This document shows positions 8,856 to 17,283 of a stretch of 64,000 bases of DNA, one piece after another (the first letter of the stretch is position 1; the number at the start of each line of letters is the position of its first letter). Source of the stretch: Pseudooceanicola sp. HF7 (lineage in GTDB: Bacteria; Pseudomonadota; Alphaproteobacteria; Rhodobacterales; Rhodobacteraceae); the NCBI RefSeq assembly GCF_011806405.1, contig NZ_JAATOW010000001.1, forward strand, positions 102,917-166,916, read 5' to 3'. The notes under the pieces are model-generated. The model saw nothing but the letters and a program-made list of their open reading frames with translations, had not been told where the DNA came from and searched no databases. Both the position numbers and the translations under genes were made by a program.

Positions 8856-10424
8856 ATGTCATTCCGCCTTCTCGCCGGCACCGCCGCGCTCGCCCTGACG
8901 GCGAGCGCCGCCATGGCCGATTACTCCCTGACCATCCTGCATACGAACGATTTCCACTCCCGCTTCGAACCGGTCAGCAAGTACGATTCGACCTGCGGCG
9001 CAGAGGACAACGCCGAAGGGAAGTGCTTTGGCGGCTCCGCCCGCCTTGTCACCGCCATCGCAGAGGCCCGCGACCGGGCAGAGAACTCCATCCTTGTTGA
9101 TGGCGGGGACCAGTTCCAGGGCACGCTGTTCTATACCTATTACAAGGGCAAGCTGGCCGCAGAGATGATGAACAAGGAAGGCTATGACGCGATGACCGTG
9201 GGCAACCACGAATTCGACGATGGCCCAGAGGTGCTGCGCGGCTTCATGGATGCGGTCGGCTTCCCGGTGCTGATGTCCAACGCCGATGTCTCCGGTGAGC
9301 CGATGCTGGCCGACGCGATCCAGAAATCCACCATCCTTGAGGTGGGCGGCGAAAAGATCGGCCTGATCGGCCTGACCACCGAGGACACGCCAGAGATTTC
9401 CTCGCCCGGGCCGAACGTGAAGTTCACCGATTCCATCACCGCCGTGCAGGGAGAGGTCGACAAGCTGACCGCAGAGGGCGTGACCAAGATCGTCGTTCTG
9501 TCCCACTCGGGCTACGGCGTTGACCAGGCCGTTGCCTCGGGCACGACCGGCGTGGACGTGATCGTCGGCGGGCATACCAACACCCTGCTGGGCGACATGG
9601 AGGGGGCAGAGGGGCCCTATCCGACCATGGTCAACGGCGTCGCCATCGTGTCCGCCTATGCCTATGGCAAGTTCCTGGGTGAGCTGAACGTGACCTTCGA
9701 CGATGAGGGCAACATCCTGGAAGCCGCTGGTGCGCCGATCATCATGGATGCCGCCGTGACCGAGGATTCCGCCACCCTGGACCGCATCGCAGAGGCCGCC
9801 GCGCCGCTGGATGAGATCCGCAACAAGGTGATCGGTGAGACGGCAGAGGCGATCGACGGCGAACGGACCTCCTGCCGGGCGATGGAATGCTCCATGGGCA
9901 ACCTTGTCACCGATGCCATGCTGGACCGCGTGGCCGACCAGGGCGTGACCCTGGCGATCACCAATGGCGGTGGTCTGCGGGCCTCCATCGACGCGGGCGA
10001 AGTGACAATGGGCGAGGTCTACACCGTGCTGCCCTTCCAGAACACGCTGGCCACGTTCGAGGTCACCGGCGCCACGATGATCGAGGCGCTTGAAAACGGT
10101 GTCTCCCAGGTCGAGGACGGCGGCGGGCGCTTCCCGCAGGTCGGCGGCATGAGCTTCACCTTCGACCTTTCGCAAGAGGTCGGCAGCCGCGTGAGCGATG
10201 TCATGGTGGCCGATGGCGAAGGCTGGGCCCCGATCGACCCGGAAGCGACCTACCTGGTGGTAAGCAACAACTTCGTGCGCAACGGGGGCGATGGCTACGC
10301 CATGTTCAAGGACGCCGCCAATGCCTATGACTACGGTCCCGACGTGGCAGAGGTGGTGGCCGATTACCTGGCCGAAAACGCGCCCTACACGCCCTACACA
10401 GAAGACCGGATCACCCAGAAGTAA
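8856..10424 (+). CDS. Periplasmic bifunctional 5'-nucleotidase / metallophosphatase (UshA-like)
   Basis: 522 aa with an N-terminal signal peptide (about 21 residues, ending ASAAMA) and two domains. The metallophosphatase domain shows HTNDFHSR (D32, H34), VDGGDQFQGT, VGNHEFDDGPE, VVLSHSGYGVDQ and VGGHTNTLL, the full two-metal ligand set. The C-terminal 5'-nucleotidase domain (about 330–500) has NLVTDAMLDR, ITNGGGLRASI and VLPFQNTLATFEVTG. It hydrolyses external nucleotides (and often UDP-sugars) for phosphate and nucleoside salvage. It stands alone, with an intrinsic terminator downstream at 10518–10551. No Pho-box could be identified with confidence. Confidence 0.93.
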   Translation: MSFRLLAGTAALALTASAAMADYSLTILHTNDFHSRFEPVSKYDSTCGAEDNAEGKCFGGSARLVTAIAEARDRAENSILVDGGDQFQGTLFYTYYKGKLAAEMMNKEGYDAMTVGNHEFDDGPEVLRGFMDAVGFPVLMSNADVSGEPMLADAIQKSTILEVGGEKIGLIGLTTEDTPEISSPGPNVKFTDSITAVQGEVDKLTAEGVTKIVVLSHSGYGVDQAVASGTTGVDVIVGGHTNTLLGDMEGAEGPYPTMVNGVAIVSAYAYGKFLGELNVTFDDEGNILEAAGAPIIMDAAVTEDSATLDRIAEAAAPLDEIRNKVIGETAEAIDGERTSCRAMECSMGNLVTDAMLDRVADQGVTLAITNGGGLRASIDAGEVTMGEVYTVLPFQNTLATFEVTGATMIEALENGVSQVEDGGGRFPQVGGMSFTFDLSQEVGSRVSDVMVADGEGWAPIDPEATYLVVSNNFVRNGGDGYAMFKDAANAYDYGPDVAEVVADYLAENAPYTPYTEDRITQK

Positions 10425-10517
10425 GCACGCGGGCGGGCAGGGGCCTTGTGGCCTCCGCCCGCCCTCCCGGGGCATCCGCCAGACCGACAGGCCCGCGCCC
10501 TGGGCCGCAAACAGCAG

Positions 10518-10551
10518 CGCCCGCCGGAAAGGTTCTTCCGGCGGGCGTTTT
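10518..10551 (+). terminator. Intrinsic terminator after the 5'-nucleotidase gene
   Basis: A 12-bp GC stem (10518–10529 with 10536–10547), a 6-nt loop, then TTTT at 10548–10551. It lies about 95 bp after the nucleotidase stop. Confidence 0.85.
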
Positions 10552-10562
10552 GCGCCTTTCGG

Positions 10563-10746
10563 ACCGTGCGCTGCGTTAACCCGGGCAGATACCGACAGAA
10601 ACACCGACGTAATACCGACGTGATACCGACGCGATACAGACGTGGCTCGGGTGGCTCTTCCCCCTTGTTAACCAGCGTTTCGGGGCTGATTCGCCGCCTC
10701 CGTGGCACCGCCGTACCGCGCGGCCCGGTCAGATCCCGTTAACCGG
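10563..10746 (-). repeat. Dispersed 184-bp intergenic element, copy A (minus orientation)
   Basis: Read on the minus strand it contains three GTTAAC palindromes (10738–10743, 10667–10672, 10575–10580) spaced 71 and 92 bp apart, exactly as in copy C at 52986–53169. Between the second and third palindromes are five direct units beginning GTCTGTAT/GTCGGTRT at 11, 11, 11 and 12-bp intervals, i.e. about one per helical turn. Copies A and C align without gaps over 184 bp, closely in the iterated half and about two-thirds identical in the other half. A shorter copy lies at 22862–22947. It occupies most of the gap 10425–10816. Confidence 0.85.
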
Positions 10747-10816
10747 CTTCCCGCCGGGGCCGGGGCTGGCTAGAATGGCCGCGGTCCCGACAAGAACGCG
10801 CGCCGGAGGGAAAGCG

Positions 10817-11125
10817 ATGGATCATCCGCTGATCGACCTGATCGATGCCCGGATCCGCGAAGCGGAGGCCCGGGGCGATTTCGATGACCTGCCCGGCGCG
10901 GGCAAGCCCTTGCCCGAGTGCGATGATCCGGAAAACGCCCTGCTCAACCGCCTCACGAAAGAGGCCGGCGGCGTGCCGCCCCATGTCCTTCTGGCCCGGG
11001 AACTCGAAGCGCTGCGCCTGCAGCTGCGCGAGGAACCCGACCGCACGGAGCGCCGCCGCGTGATGAAGGAGATCTCCATGATGGAAGCGCGGATCGACAT
11101 GGCCAAGAAAAGCTGGTCACGCTGA
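10817..11125 (+). CDS. DUF1992 (DnaJ-homologue-like) protein
   Basis: 102-aa protein with MDHPLIDLIDARIREAEARGDFDDLPGAGKPLP at its start. The G-D-F-D-(D/N)-L-P-G-x-G-K-P motif is diagnostic of DUF1992. Its function is unknown; some members are annotated as DnaJ-like through homology to a C-terminal subdomain of J proteins. The start at 10817 follows GGAGG. The SRAP gene begins 3 nt after its stop, so they are probably co-transcribed. Confidence 0.85.
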   Translation: MDHPLIDLIDARIREAEARGDFDDLPGAGKPLPECDDPENALLNRLTKEAGGVPPHVLLARELEALRLQLREEPDRTERRRVMKEISMMEARIDMAKKSWSR

Positions 11126-11128
11126 ACC

Positions 11129-11785
11129 ATGTGCGGCCGTTTCGCCACCACCCTGCCGCCAGAGGCCATGGCCCGGCTCTTCGATGCCGCCCCTGCCAAT
11201 GACCTGCCGGAGGGCCCTGATTTCAACGTCTGCCCCACCGCCCGGATCAGCGTCGTGCGCGACGGGCGGCGCCTTGTGGCGATGCGGTGGGGCTTCCTCC
11301 CGCATTGGTACAAGAGCCCCACGGATGGCCCGCTGCTGATCAATGCCCGGGCCGAAACCATCGCCGAAAAGCCCGCCTTCCGCGCCGCCTGTCGCGCGCG
11401 GCGCTGTCTGATCCCGACGGCGGGCTTTTACGAATGGAACCGCGACGGGGCTGAGAAACTCCCTTGGTTCATCCGGCGCACCGACGGGCAACCGCTTGTC
11501 ATGGCTGGAATTTTCCAGGAATGGCAGCGCGGAGAGGACCATCTTGTCACCTGCGCCATCGTCACCACATCGGCCAACGAGGTGCTGGAGCCCATCCATC
11601 ACCGCATGCCCGTGATCCTTGAGCCGAAGGACTGGCCGCTCTGGCTGGGAGAGGCGGGGAAGGGCGCGGCGCTGCTGATGAAGCCGGCCGCCGCCGGGGT
11701 GCTGGAAAGCTACCGCGTCAGCACCGAGGTCAATTCCAACCGCGCCAGCGGGCCAGAACTGATGGAGCCCGTCGTGGTGGAGTGA
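11129..11785 (+). CDS. SRAP domain protein (YedK/HMCES), abasic-site DNA–protein crosslinker
   Basis: 218-aa SOS response-associated peptidase-family protein. YedK and HMCES form a stable thiazolidine crosslink to abasic sites in single-stranded DNA through Cys2. All key residues are visible: Cys2 in MCGRF, the Asn of LLINARAET (about 71), the Glu of GFYEWNR (about 101) and the His of EPIHHRMPVIL (about 156). Length and spacing match E. coli YedK. No LexA-type operator was recognised upstream. It sits 3 nt after the DUF1992 gene. Confidence 0.95.
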   Translation: MCGRFATTLPPEAMARLFDAAPANDLPEGPDFNVCPTARISVVRDGRRLVAMRWGFLPHWYKSPTDGPLLINARAETIAEKPAFRAACRARRCLIPTAGFYEWNRDGAEKLPWFIRRTDGQPLVMAGIFQEWQRGEDHLVTCAIVTTSANEVLEPIHHRMPVILEPKDWPLWLGEAGKGAALLMKPAAAGVLESYRVSTEVNSNRASGPELMEPVVVE

Positions 11786-11873
11786 GCGCCGCTCAAGGGG
11801 CTGTTTTCGGGGATCTTTCCGCGAATCCGGGGCAGGGTGCCGGCAGAAAAGATTGCGCTGCGTCAATCATTAT

Positions 11874-11898
11874 GGAACCTTGGGGCCAAGGCACCGTT
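11874..11898 (+). promoter_or_regulatory. ECF-type (EcfG-like) promoter GGAAC-N16-CGTT
   Basis: GGAAC at 11874–11878 and CGTT at 11895–11898 with a 16-bp spacer match the alphaproteobacterial EcfG general-stress consensus. The spacer contains the palindrome CCTTGGGGCCAAGG. The expected start of transcription is about 30 nt before the ATG of the DUF883 gene at 11937. Many Rhodobacterales lack the PhyR–EcfG system, so another ECF sigma factor may read it. Confidence 0.55.
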
Positions 11899-11936
11899 GT
11901 AACTACAGAATGTGGTTCCCATTGGAGGGTGTTCAA

Positions 11937-12299
11937 ATGGCCGAGGCCAGCGCAACGAAGACTGCCGCGACGACTGTCGCGAATGCGAAGAAAACCGAAA
12001 CGGACTCTGCCGATATCCAGGCGCAGCTGCGTGAGCTGCAAAAGGATGTCTCTGAGCTGACCAAGCTGATCGGCGAATACGGTCAGGCGCAGAAGTCCTA
12101 TTACACGGGTGCGGCCAAGGCCAAGGCAGAGCAGCTGCGCGGCGAAGCCGAAGCCCAGTATCACCGGGCAGAAGACCAGGCCCGCGAAGCCTATGCCCGG
12201 GCCGAAGGCAAGGTGCGTGAAAACCCCGCCGCCGCAGTCGCCATCGCCTCCGGTGTGGGCTTCCTGATCGGGCTGCTGATGTCCAACCGCAAAGGATAA
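11937..12299 (+). CDS. DUF883 family protein (ElaB/YqjD-like ribosome/membrane-associated)
   Basis: 120-aa protein with a soluble, strongly helical, Ala/Glu/Lys-rich N-terminal region (about 1–95, coiled-coil-like) and a single C-terminal membrane helix (VAIASGVGFLIGLLMS) followed by the basic tail NRKG. This is the layout of ElaB/YqjD, stationary-phase inner-membrane proteins that bind ribosomes in E. coli. The start at 11937 is fixed by GGAGGG about 8 nt upstream. An ECF-type promoter precedes it and a YqjE-like membrane protein follows after one base, mirroring the yqjD–yqjE pairing. Confidence 0.85.
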   Translation: MAEASATKTAATTVANAKKTETDSADIQAQLRELQKDVSELTKLIGEYGQAQKSYYTGAAKAKAEQLRGEAEAQYHRAEDQAREAYARAEGKVRENPAAAVAIASGVGFLIGLLMSNRKG

Positions 12300-12300
12300 C

Positions 12301-12717
12301 ATGTTCGGATCATTGAAATACGCGGTCTCAAGGGCCGCCCGCAAGGCGGGCTACTCCCTTGGGGCCCTGGTCATGATAATGATCGGGTTGGGCTTCTTGA
12401 CGGCAGCCGCCTGGCTTTACCTGACAGAGATCCGCTCGTCGCTCTTCGCCGCCTTGGTGATTGGCGGGGTCTACTTCGGGCTGGGACTGGTGCTGATGGC
12501 GCTGGCCTCCATCGACCGCCCGGTGCCCATGGCGCATCCGTCCCATACGGAACCGCCCGCCGCCGGCTCCATGACTGGGATCATCACCGCGCTCATGCAG
12601 GGTGTCGGCGCCGGGATCGCGGCAGGCAGCGCACGCAAGGCTGCGGCTGCACCGCCGCCTCCGCCGCCGCCACCCCCCGCGGATCCCTATGCACCACGGG
12701 GCGGGCCCTACAGCTAA
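12301..12717 (+). CDS. YqjE-like / phage holin superfamily III-like membrane protein
   Basis: 138 aa with two hydrophobic helices (about residues 19–42 and 48–68), as in YqjE/phage-holin-III-like proteins. They are followed by a soluble tail with a polyproline run of nine residues (about 117–125) and a glycine/proline-rich end. It begins one base after the DUF883 stop, so the two are translated together. The function is unknown and this is not evidence of a prophage. A rho-independent terminator follows at 12755–12775. Confidence 0.72.
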   Translation: MFGSLKYAVSRAARKAGYSLGALVMIMIGLGFLTAAAWLYLTEIRSSLFAALVIGGVYFGLGLVLMALASIDRPVPMAHPSHTEPPAAGSMTGIITALMQGVGAGIAAGSARKAAAAPPPPPPPPPADPYAPRGGPYS

Positions 12718-12754
12718 GAATGCTTCGGGACAGGATCGCAAGAGAACCGGAAGA

Positions 12755-12775
12755 GCGCCCCCAGGGGCGCTTTTT
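12755..12775 (+). terminator. Intrinsic terminator of the DUF883/YqjE-like operon
   Basis: GCGCCC / GGGCGC stem with a 4-nt loop (12755–12770) followed by TTTTT, 38 bp after the stop. Confidence 0.85.
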
Positions 12776-12835
12776 CGCTTTCAACGCCGTCCGATTTGCC
12801 GTTCCCTTGAGGGATTAGGTGAAAGCGGGGGTGAC

Positions 12836-14071
12836 ATGCAGGTCGCGGTAATCGGCGCGGGCATCATCGGGGTCAGCTGTGCCCTGGCGCTTCAGGCGCG
12901 GGGGGCTGAGGTCGTGATCTATGATCGCGACGGCCCGGCAGCCGGGGCCTCGCGCGGGAATGCCGGGGTCTTCGCCACCTATGCCGTGGTGCCGGAATTC
13001 ACCCCCGGCCTGCTGAAGCAATTGCCCCGCATGCTGCTGGACCCGCAGGGGCCACTGTCGATCCGCTTGCGATACCTGCCGTTCCTTGTGCCCTGGGGGC
13101 TGCGGGCCCTCGCGGCTTCTCGCCCCGAACGGGTGGCAGAGGTGACAGAGGCGCTTGGGGCGCTGCTCAGCCGCGTGACGCCGGATGCCGATGCGCTTCT
13201 GGCCCGCACCGGCACGCAGGACCTGCGGCGCGACAGCGGCGGCTTGCATATCTTCCGCACAGAGGCCGCCCGGCGCAGCCACGCCGCCGAATGGGAGGAG
13301 ATGGCGCGCCTTGGCGTAGCCTTCAGGGCGCTCGACGGGGATGGGATCCGCGCGCTGGAGCCCGCGATTTCCGAACGTTATTCAGCGGGTTACCAGCTTC
13401 TGGACCTGCAACAGACGGTGAACCCCGAACAGCTGGTGCGTCGCCTCTTCGCGGCCTTCCTGAAGGCGGGCGGGCGGTTCGAACAGGCAGAGGTTCAGGC
13501 GCTGGACGGGCAGGGCCTGACCGCCCGGATCACCCTGGCGGGGGGAGAGATCCGTCGGCATCCCCAGGTCGTGGTTGCGGCTGGCATCCATTCGGTCGCC
13601 CTGTGCCGCAGCATGGACCTGCGCCTGCCGCTGCAGGCCGAGCGGGGGTACAACACCACCATTCCCAATCCCGGTGTGCGCCTGACCCGCCCGACCTGCG
13701 TGGTGGAGTCGGGCTATTACATGAGCCCGATGGACATGGGTCTGCGGATCGGTGGCAAGGTGGAGCTGGCGGGAACGCGGGCCGGGGCGCGCTGGTCGCG
13801 GGCCCGGGTCATGGCGCGCCATGCCCAGAAGGTGCTGCCGGGGCTCTCCGTGGCGAATGGCAGGCCCTGGATGGGTCTGCGCCCCTCCACCCCGGACAGC
13901 CTGCCGGTGATCGGCCCCGTCCCCGGCCATCCCGCCGTCATGCTGGCCTGCGGGCACAGCCACCTGGGGCTGACGCTTTCCGCGCCCACGGGAACGCTGG
14001 TGGCGGATCTGCTGGGCGGCAGGGCACCGGCCATTGATCCCGCACCCTACGGGGTGGAGCGCTTCCTGTAA
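12836..14071 (+). CDS. D-amino acid dehydrogenase-like FAD oxidoreductase (DAO family)
   Basis: 411-aa DadA-like flavoenzyme. VAVIGAGIIGVSCALALQARGAEVVIYDRD (about 3–32) is the ADP-binding βαβ fold with GxGxxG and a terminal acidic residue. SRGNAGVFA (about 41) is the DadA-type substrate-side motif, and GLRPSTPDSLPVIGPVPGHPAVMLACGHSHLGLTL (about 343–377) is the second FAD contact. It deaminates D-amino acids to 2-oxo acids with electrons passed to the respiratory chain. The length matches DadA (about 415–430 aa). No alanine racemase is adjacent, so the substrate is open. Confidence 0.85.
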   Translation: MQVAVIGAGIIGVSCALALQARGAEVVIYDRDGPAAGASRGNAGVFATYAVVPEFTPGLLKQLPRMLLDPQGPLSIRLRYLPFLVPWGLRALAASRPERVAEVTEALGALLSRVTPDADALLARTGTQDLRRDSGGLHIFRTEAARRSHAAEWEEMARLGVAFRALDGDGIRALEPAISERYSAGYQLLDLQQTVNPEQLVRRLFAAFLKAGGRFEQAEVQALDGQGLTARITLAGGEIRRHPQVVVAAGIHSVALCRSMDLRLPLQAERGYNTTIPNPGVRLTRPTCVVESGYYMSPMDMGLRIGGKVELAGTRAGARWSRARVMARHAQKVLPGLSVANGRPWMGLRPSTPDSLPVIGPVPGHPAVMLACGHSHLGLTLSAPTGTLVADLLGGRAPAIDPAPYGVERFL

Positions 14072-14096
14072 CAGGCTGATTTGATTGGGGGAGAGT

Positions 14097-14170
14097 TGGA
14101 GCGGGTAGCGGGAATCGAACCCGCACGACTAGCTTGGAAGGCTAGGGCGCTACCATTACACCATACCCGC
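14097..14170 (-). tRNA. tRNA-Gly (anticodon TCC)
   Basis: Reading the minus strand from 14170: acceptor GCGGGTA, D-arm, anticodon stem CTAGC with loop CTTCCAA (anticodon TCC), T-arm GCGGGTTCGATTCCCGC, acceptor TACCCGC, discriminator T and an encoded CCA (14099–14097). All four stems pair. Confidence 0.97.
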
Positions 14171-14266
14171 TCAACGGGGATCAGACATATTTCCGACCGC
14201 TGTCAGGGTCAAGCGGGTAGTTGCGGCAGGCGCGATCCGAAACCCGTCTGACGGTGCGGATCGGCG

Positions 14267-14313
14267 GACAATTGACAGGGCAAATTGTCAGATGCCGCTT
14301 TCCTGTCTATCTA
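14267..14313 (+). promoter_or_regulatory. Promoter with overlapping palindrome for the GAF–Fis regulator
   Basis: GACAATT (14267–14273) and AATTGTC (14283–14289) form a perfect dyad. It overlaps a σ70-like promoter: TTGTCA at 14285–14290, a 17-bp spacer and TATCTA at 14308–14313. The regulator starts at 14338, so this is a candidate autoregulatory operator. Confidence 0.5.
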
Positions 14314-14337
14314 TGACGGCAGGGGAGGAGGCTGATC

Positions 14338-15291
14338 ATGGACAAGACACGCCATATCGACACCGTGATGCAGGCCGTGAACTCGGGCTCCGCGGCTGCG
14401 CGGTCCTGGCTGGCGGCCTCCTGGCGGCGCTCGGCAGAGCGGCACGGGCTGGACCCGGCGACGCGCGGCGCGGGCCGCAAGCTGGATGAAGCGGACCTGC
14501 GCGATCATCGCCGGCGGCTGGATCGCTTCATGACCGTGGCCGCCCCGCAGCTGGACCAGCTTTTCGGGCTGGTGGGCAACTCGGGCTGCGCGGTGGTGCT
14601 GACGGACCAGAGCGGGATCGTGCTGGACCGGCGCTGTGCCATGGCGGATGAAGAGGTCTTCAGCCACTGGGGGCTGACCCCCGGCGCGGACTGGAGCGAG
14701 GCGGCAGAGGGCACCAATGGCATCGGCACCTGCCTGACGGAGGAACGCCAGGTCATCATTCACCGCGACGAACATTTCATGGCGCGCAACATCGGCATGA
14801 GCTGCATGGATGCGCCGATCTTCGGCACCGATGGCCAACTTGTTGCCGCGCTTGATGTTTCTTCGGCCCGCGCCGATCAGACCGAAGGCTTCAACCGCCT
14901 GATCGCGGCCACCGTCGAACAGACCGCCCGCGCGATCGAGGCAGAGTATTTCCGCGCCTCCTTCCCGGGTGCGCGCATCGTGGTGGCCGACAGCGGTGAC
15001 CAGGCGACCTCCATGTTGCTGGCGGTGGATTCCGATGACATCGTGGTGGGGGCCACGCGCCATGCGCGCAAGGCGCTTGGGCTTGAGCCGACGGGGGCGC
15101 TTAAGCCCCGCCCGGCCTCGGACATCTTCGGGCGCGGCGACGGACCGACAGGGTTTGAAAAGGCCGAACGGGCCGCCGTGGTCCGCGCCCTGACCCGCGC
15201 GGGTGGCAACGTATCAGAGGCCGCAAGGGCGCTTGGGATCGGGCGGGCCACGCTGTACCGGCGGATGAAGCGCCTGGGCATCAGCGAATAG
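14338..15291 (+). CDS. GAF-domain, Fis-type HTH regulator (AcoR-like without AAA+ domain)
   Basis: 317 aa. The N-terminal half resembles the sensory part of AcoR-type activators: WLAASWRRSAERHGLDP (about 23–39), then a GAF domain with GTNGIGTCLTEERQVIIHRDEHFMARN and MSCMDAPIFGTDGQLVAALDVS. A linker leads straight to a C-terminal Fis helix-turn-helix, VVRALTRAGGNVSEAARALGIGRATLYRRMKRLGI (about 281–315). The σ54-interacting AAA+ domain (GAFTGA, Walker motifs) is absent, so it should work as a σ54-independent regulator. It is 130 bp upstream of the aldehyde dehydrogenase gene it most likely controls. Start supported by GGGGAGGAGG. Confidence 0.87.
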   Translation: MDKTRHIDTVMQAVNSGSAAARSWLAASWRRSAERHGLDPATRGAGRKLDEADLRDHRRRLDRFMTVAAPQLDQLFGLVGNSGCAVVLTDQSGIVLDRRCAMADEEVFSHWGLTPGADWSEAAEGTNGIGTCLTEERQVIIHRDEHFMARNIGMSCMDAPIFGTDGQLVAALDVSSARADQTEGFNRLIAATVEQTARAIEAEYFRASFPGARIVVADSGDQATSMLLAVDSDDIVVGATRHARKALGLEPTGALKPRPASDIFGRGDGPTGFEKAERAAVVRALTRAGGNVSEAARALGIGRATLYRRMKRLGISE

Positions 15292-15299
15292 GCGCAACA

Positions 15300-15317
15300 T
15301 GTCTCAGCCCTGAGACA
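15300..15317 (+). promoter_or_regulatory. Palindromic operator upstream of the aldehyde dehydrogenase gene
   Basis: TGTCTCAGCCCTGAGACA is a perfect dyad (7-bp arms, 4-bp centre) between the regulator stop and the aldehyde dehydrogenase start at 15422. TGT...ACA dyads are typical of Fis-type HTH regulators, so it is the likely binding site of the adjacent regulator. Confidence 0.6.
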
Positions 15318-15421
15318 GGTGCGGCCCACCGGCCCGCGCCCCCCTCCTGACGAATCGTCCCCCGCGGGTCCAGATGACCCGGACACCGGGTGGAGGACCC
15401 GGCGCAACAGGAGGAGACATC

Positions 15422-16939
15422 ATGAACGAGATGACGCAATTTGCGGGGCACTTCACCTCGCCGTTCAAGACGCGTTACGACAACTTCATCGGCGGCAAGT
15501 TCGTGGCCCCGGTGGAGGGTCAGTACTTTGACAACATCACCCCGATCACCGGAGAGGTCGTCTGCCAGGTGGCCCGCTCGGGCGCGGCGGACGTTGAGCT
15601 GGCGCTGGATGCCGCCCATGCCGCCAAGGAGGCCTGGGGCAAGACCGCTGCTGCTGAACGGTCCAACATCCTGCTGAAGATCGCGGACCGCATCGAAGAG
15701 AACCTGGATATCATCGCCACGGCAGAGACCTGGGACAACGGCAAGCCGATCCGCGAAACCACCGCGGCAGATATTCCGCTGGCCGTGGACCACTTCCGCT
15801 ATTTCGCCGGGGTGCTGCGCGGGCAGGAAGGCTCTATGTCCGAGATCGACGCGGATACGGTGGCCTATCACTACCATGAGCCGCTGGGCGTGGTGGGGCA
15901 GATCATCCCCTGGAACTTCTCCGTCCTGATGGCGGCCTGGAAGCTGGCACCGGCGCTGGCGGCGGGCAATTGCGTGGTGCTGAAACCGGCAGAACAGACC
16001 CCGGCAGCGATCCTGGTGCTGATGGAGATCATCGCGGACCTGCTGCCCGATGGCGTGCTGAACATCATCAACGGCTATGGCGCAGAGGTGGGCGGCCCGC
16101 TGGCTGAAAGCAACCGTATCGCCAAGATCGCCTTCACCGGCTCCACGGAGACGGGGCGCATCATCATGAAGGCCGCGACCAAGAACCTGATCCCGGTCAC
16201 GCTGGAGCTGGGGGGCAAGTCCCCCAACATCTTCTTCAGCGACGTGATGGCCAAGGATGACGCCTTCCTGGACAAGGCGATCGAGGGCTTCGTGCTCTTT
16301 GCCTTCAACCAGGGCGAGGTCTGCACCTGCCCCTCGCGCGCGCTGATCCAGGAGGACATCTATGAAGCGTTCATCGAACGCGCCATTGCCCGCGTGAAGG
16401 CCATCAACCAGGGCGATCCCCGTCTGATGGAGACCATGGTGGGCGCCCAGGCCAGCGCAGAGCAGCAGGAGAAGATCCTGTCCTACCTGACCATCGGCGT
16501 CGAAGAGGGCGCAGAGGTGCTGACCGGCGGCGGCGCGGCCAAGGTCGAGGGGCTGGAGAACGGCTATTACATCCAGCCGACCATCCTGAAGGGCCACAAC
16601 AAGATGCGGGTATTCCAGGAAGAGATCTTCGGGCCAGTCGTCTCTGTCACCACCTTCAAGGACGAAGAAGAGGCCATGGCGATCGCCAATGACACGATGT
16701 ACGGCCTGGGCGCCGGCGTCTGGTCGCGCGACATGAACACCTGCTACCGCTTCGGTCGTGGGATCGAGGCCGGGCGCGTCTGGGTGAACAACTACCACGC
16801 CTATCCGGCCCATGCGGCCTTTGGGGGCTACAAGCAGTCCGGCATCGGGCGCGAGAACCACAAGATGATGCTGGACCATTACCAGCAGACCAAGAACATG
16901 CTGGTCAGCTACAACCCCAACAAGCTTGGGTTCTTCTGA
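15422..16939 (+). CDS. NAD+-dependent aldehyde dehydrogenase (AcoD/ExaC class)
   Basis: 505-aa class of aldehyde dehydrogenases that oxidise acetaldehyde and similar short aldehydes to acids. Motifs: [47 protein letters not shown] (NAD binding), [14 protein letters not shown] with the general-base Glu (about 264), and [13 protein letters not shown] with the catalytic Cys (about 303); the double Cys (C-T-C) is typical of AcoD/ExaC proteins. The start at 15422 follows AGGAGG. An AcoR-like regulator and an operator lie immediately upstream, matching regulator–acetaldehyde dehydrogenase pairs in other proteobacteria. Confidence 0.93.
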   Translation: MNEMTQFAGHFTSPFKTRYDNFIGGKFVAPVEGQYFDNITPITGEVVCQVARSGAADVELALDAAHAAKEAWGKTAAAERSNILLKIADRIEENLDIIATAETWDNGKPIRETTAADIPLAVDHFRYFAGVLRGQEGSMSEIDADTVAYHYHEPLGVVGQIIPWNFSVLMAAWKLAPALAAGNCVVLKPAEQTPAAILVLMEIIADLLPDGVLNIINGYGAEVGGPLAESNRIAKIAFTGSTETGRIIMKAATKNLIPVTLELGGKSPNIFFSDVMAKDDAFLDKAIEGFVLFAFNQGEVCTCPSRALIQEDIYEAFIERAIARVKAINQGDPRLMETMVGAQASAEQQEKILSYLTIGVEEGAEVLTGGGAAKVEGLENGYYIQPTILKGHNKMRVFQEEIFGPVVSVTTFKDEEEAMAIANDTMYGLGAGVWSRDMNTCYRFGRGIEAGRVWVNNYHAYPAHAAFGGYKQSGIGRENHKMMLDHYQQTKNMLVSYNPNKLGFF

Positions 16940-17219
16940 TCCGCACGTGACGACCGCGGGGCCCGGTGTGGCCCCGCGCATCACCCGGTCCTGAACGGCA
17001 GTCTCCCTTGTGCCGCCGGGACCAGGACCGGCGCCGGCCGCGGTTCATCCTCCTTCAGCCCTCCTATGGAGATGACAGCGAAGCGGCTGCGTTCGCCAGC
17101 GGGGCGCCCGGGCCCCGACCACGGGTGCGCAGCTGTGGTTCCTGACCATGCCCCAGGCGCCGCACCCGAGCCCCCGTCGCAAGGGGGTAACCCCAGGGCC
17201 TATCCCCAGGGCAGCCCCG
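16940..17219. other. Intergenic region, no gene seen
   Basis: Between the convergent aldehyde dehydrogenase and TRAP genes. It holds a GC hairpin without T-run (CGCGGGGCC at 16955–16963 pairing with 16970–16978) and otherwise no coding or regulatory signal that I can support. Confidence 0.5.
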
Positions 17220-17253
17220 AAGGGGCGAAGCCGTGACAGCGGCTTCGCCCCTT
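17220..17253. terminator. Bidirectional hairpin between convergent genes
   Basis: Perfect 14-bp stem (AAGGGGCGAAGCCG at 17220–17233 with 17240–17253) and a 6-nt loop, 30 bp past the end of the minus-strand TRAP operon. On the plus strand it is followed by a T-rich stretch. Confidence 0.75.
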
Positions 17254-17283
17254 TCCTTGTTTAGGTGGGGGATTTCGACCCGG

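Noticed and set aside
12301..12717. Prophage holin
   Set aside because: Holin-like similarity is shared by chromosomal YqjE proteins; it is paired with a YqjD-like gene and there are no phage genes around.
15318..15421. σ54 promoter for the aldehyde dehydrogenase gene
   Set aside because: No TGGCAC-N5-TTGC-like sequence is present, and the regulator lacks the σ54-interacting domain.
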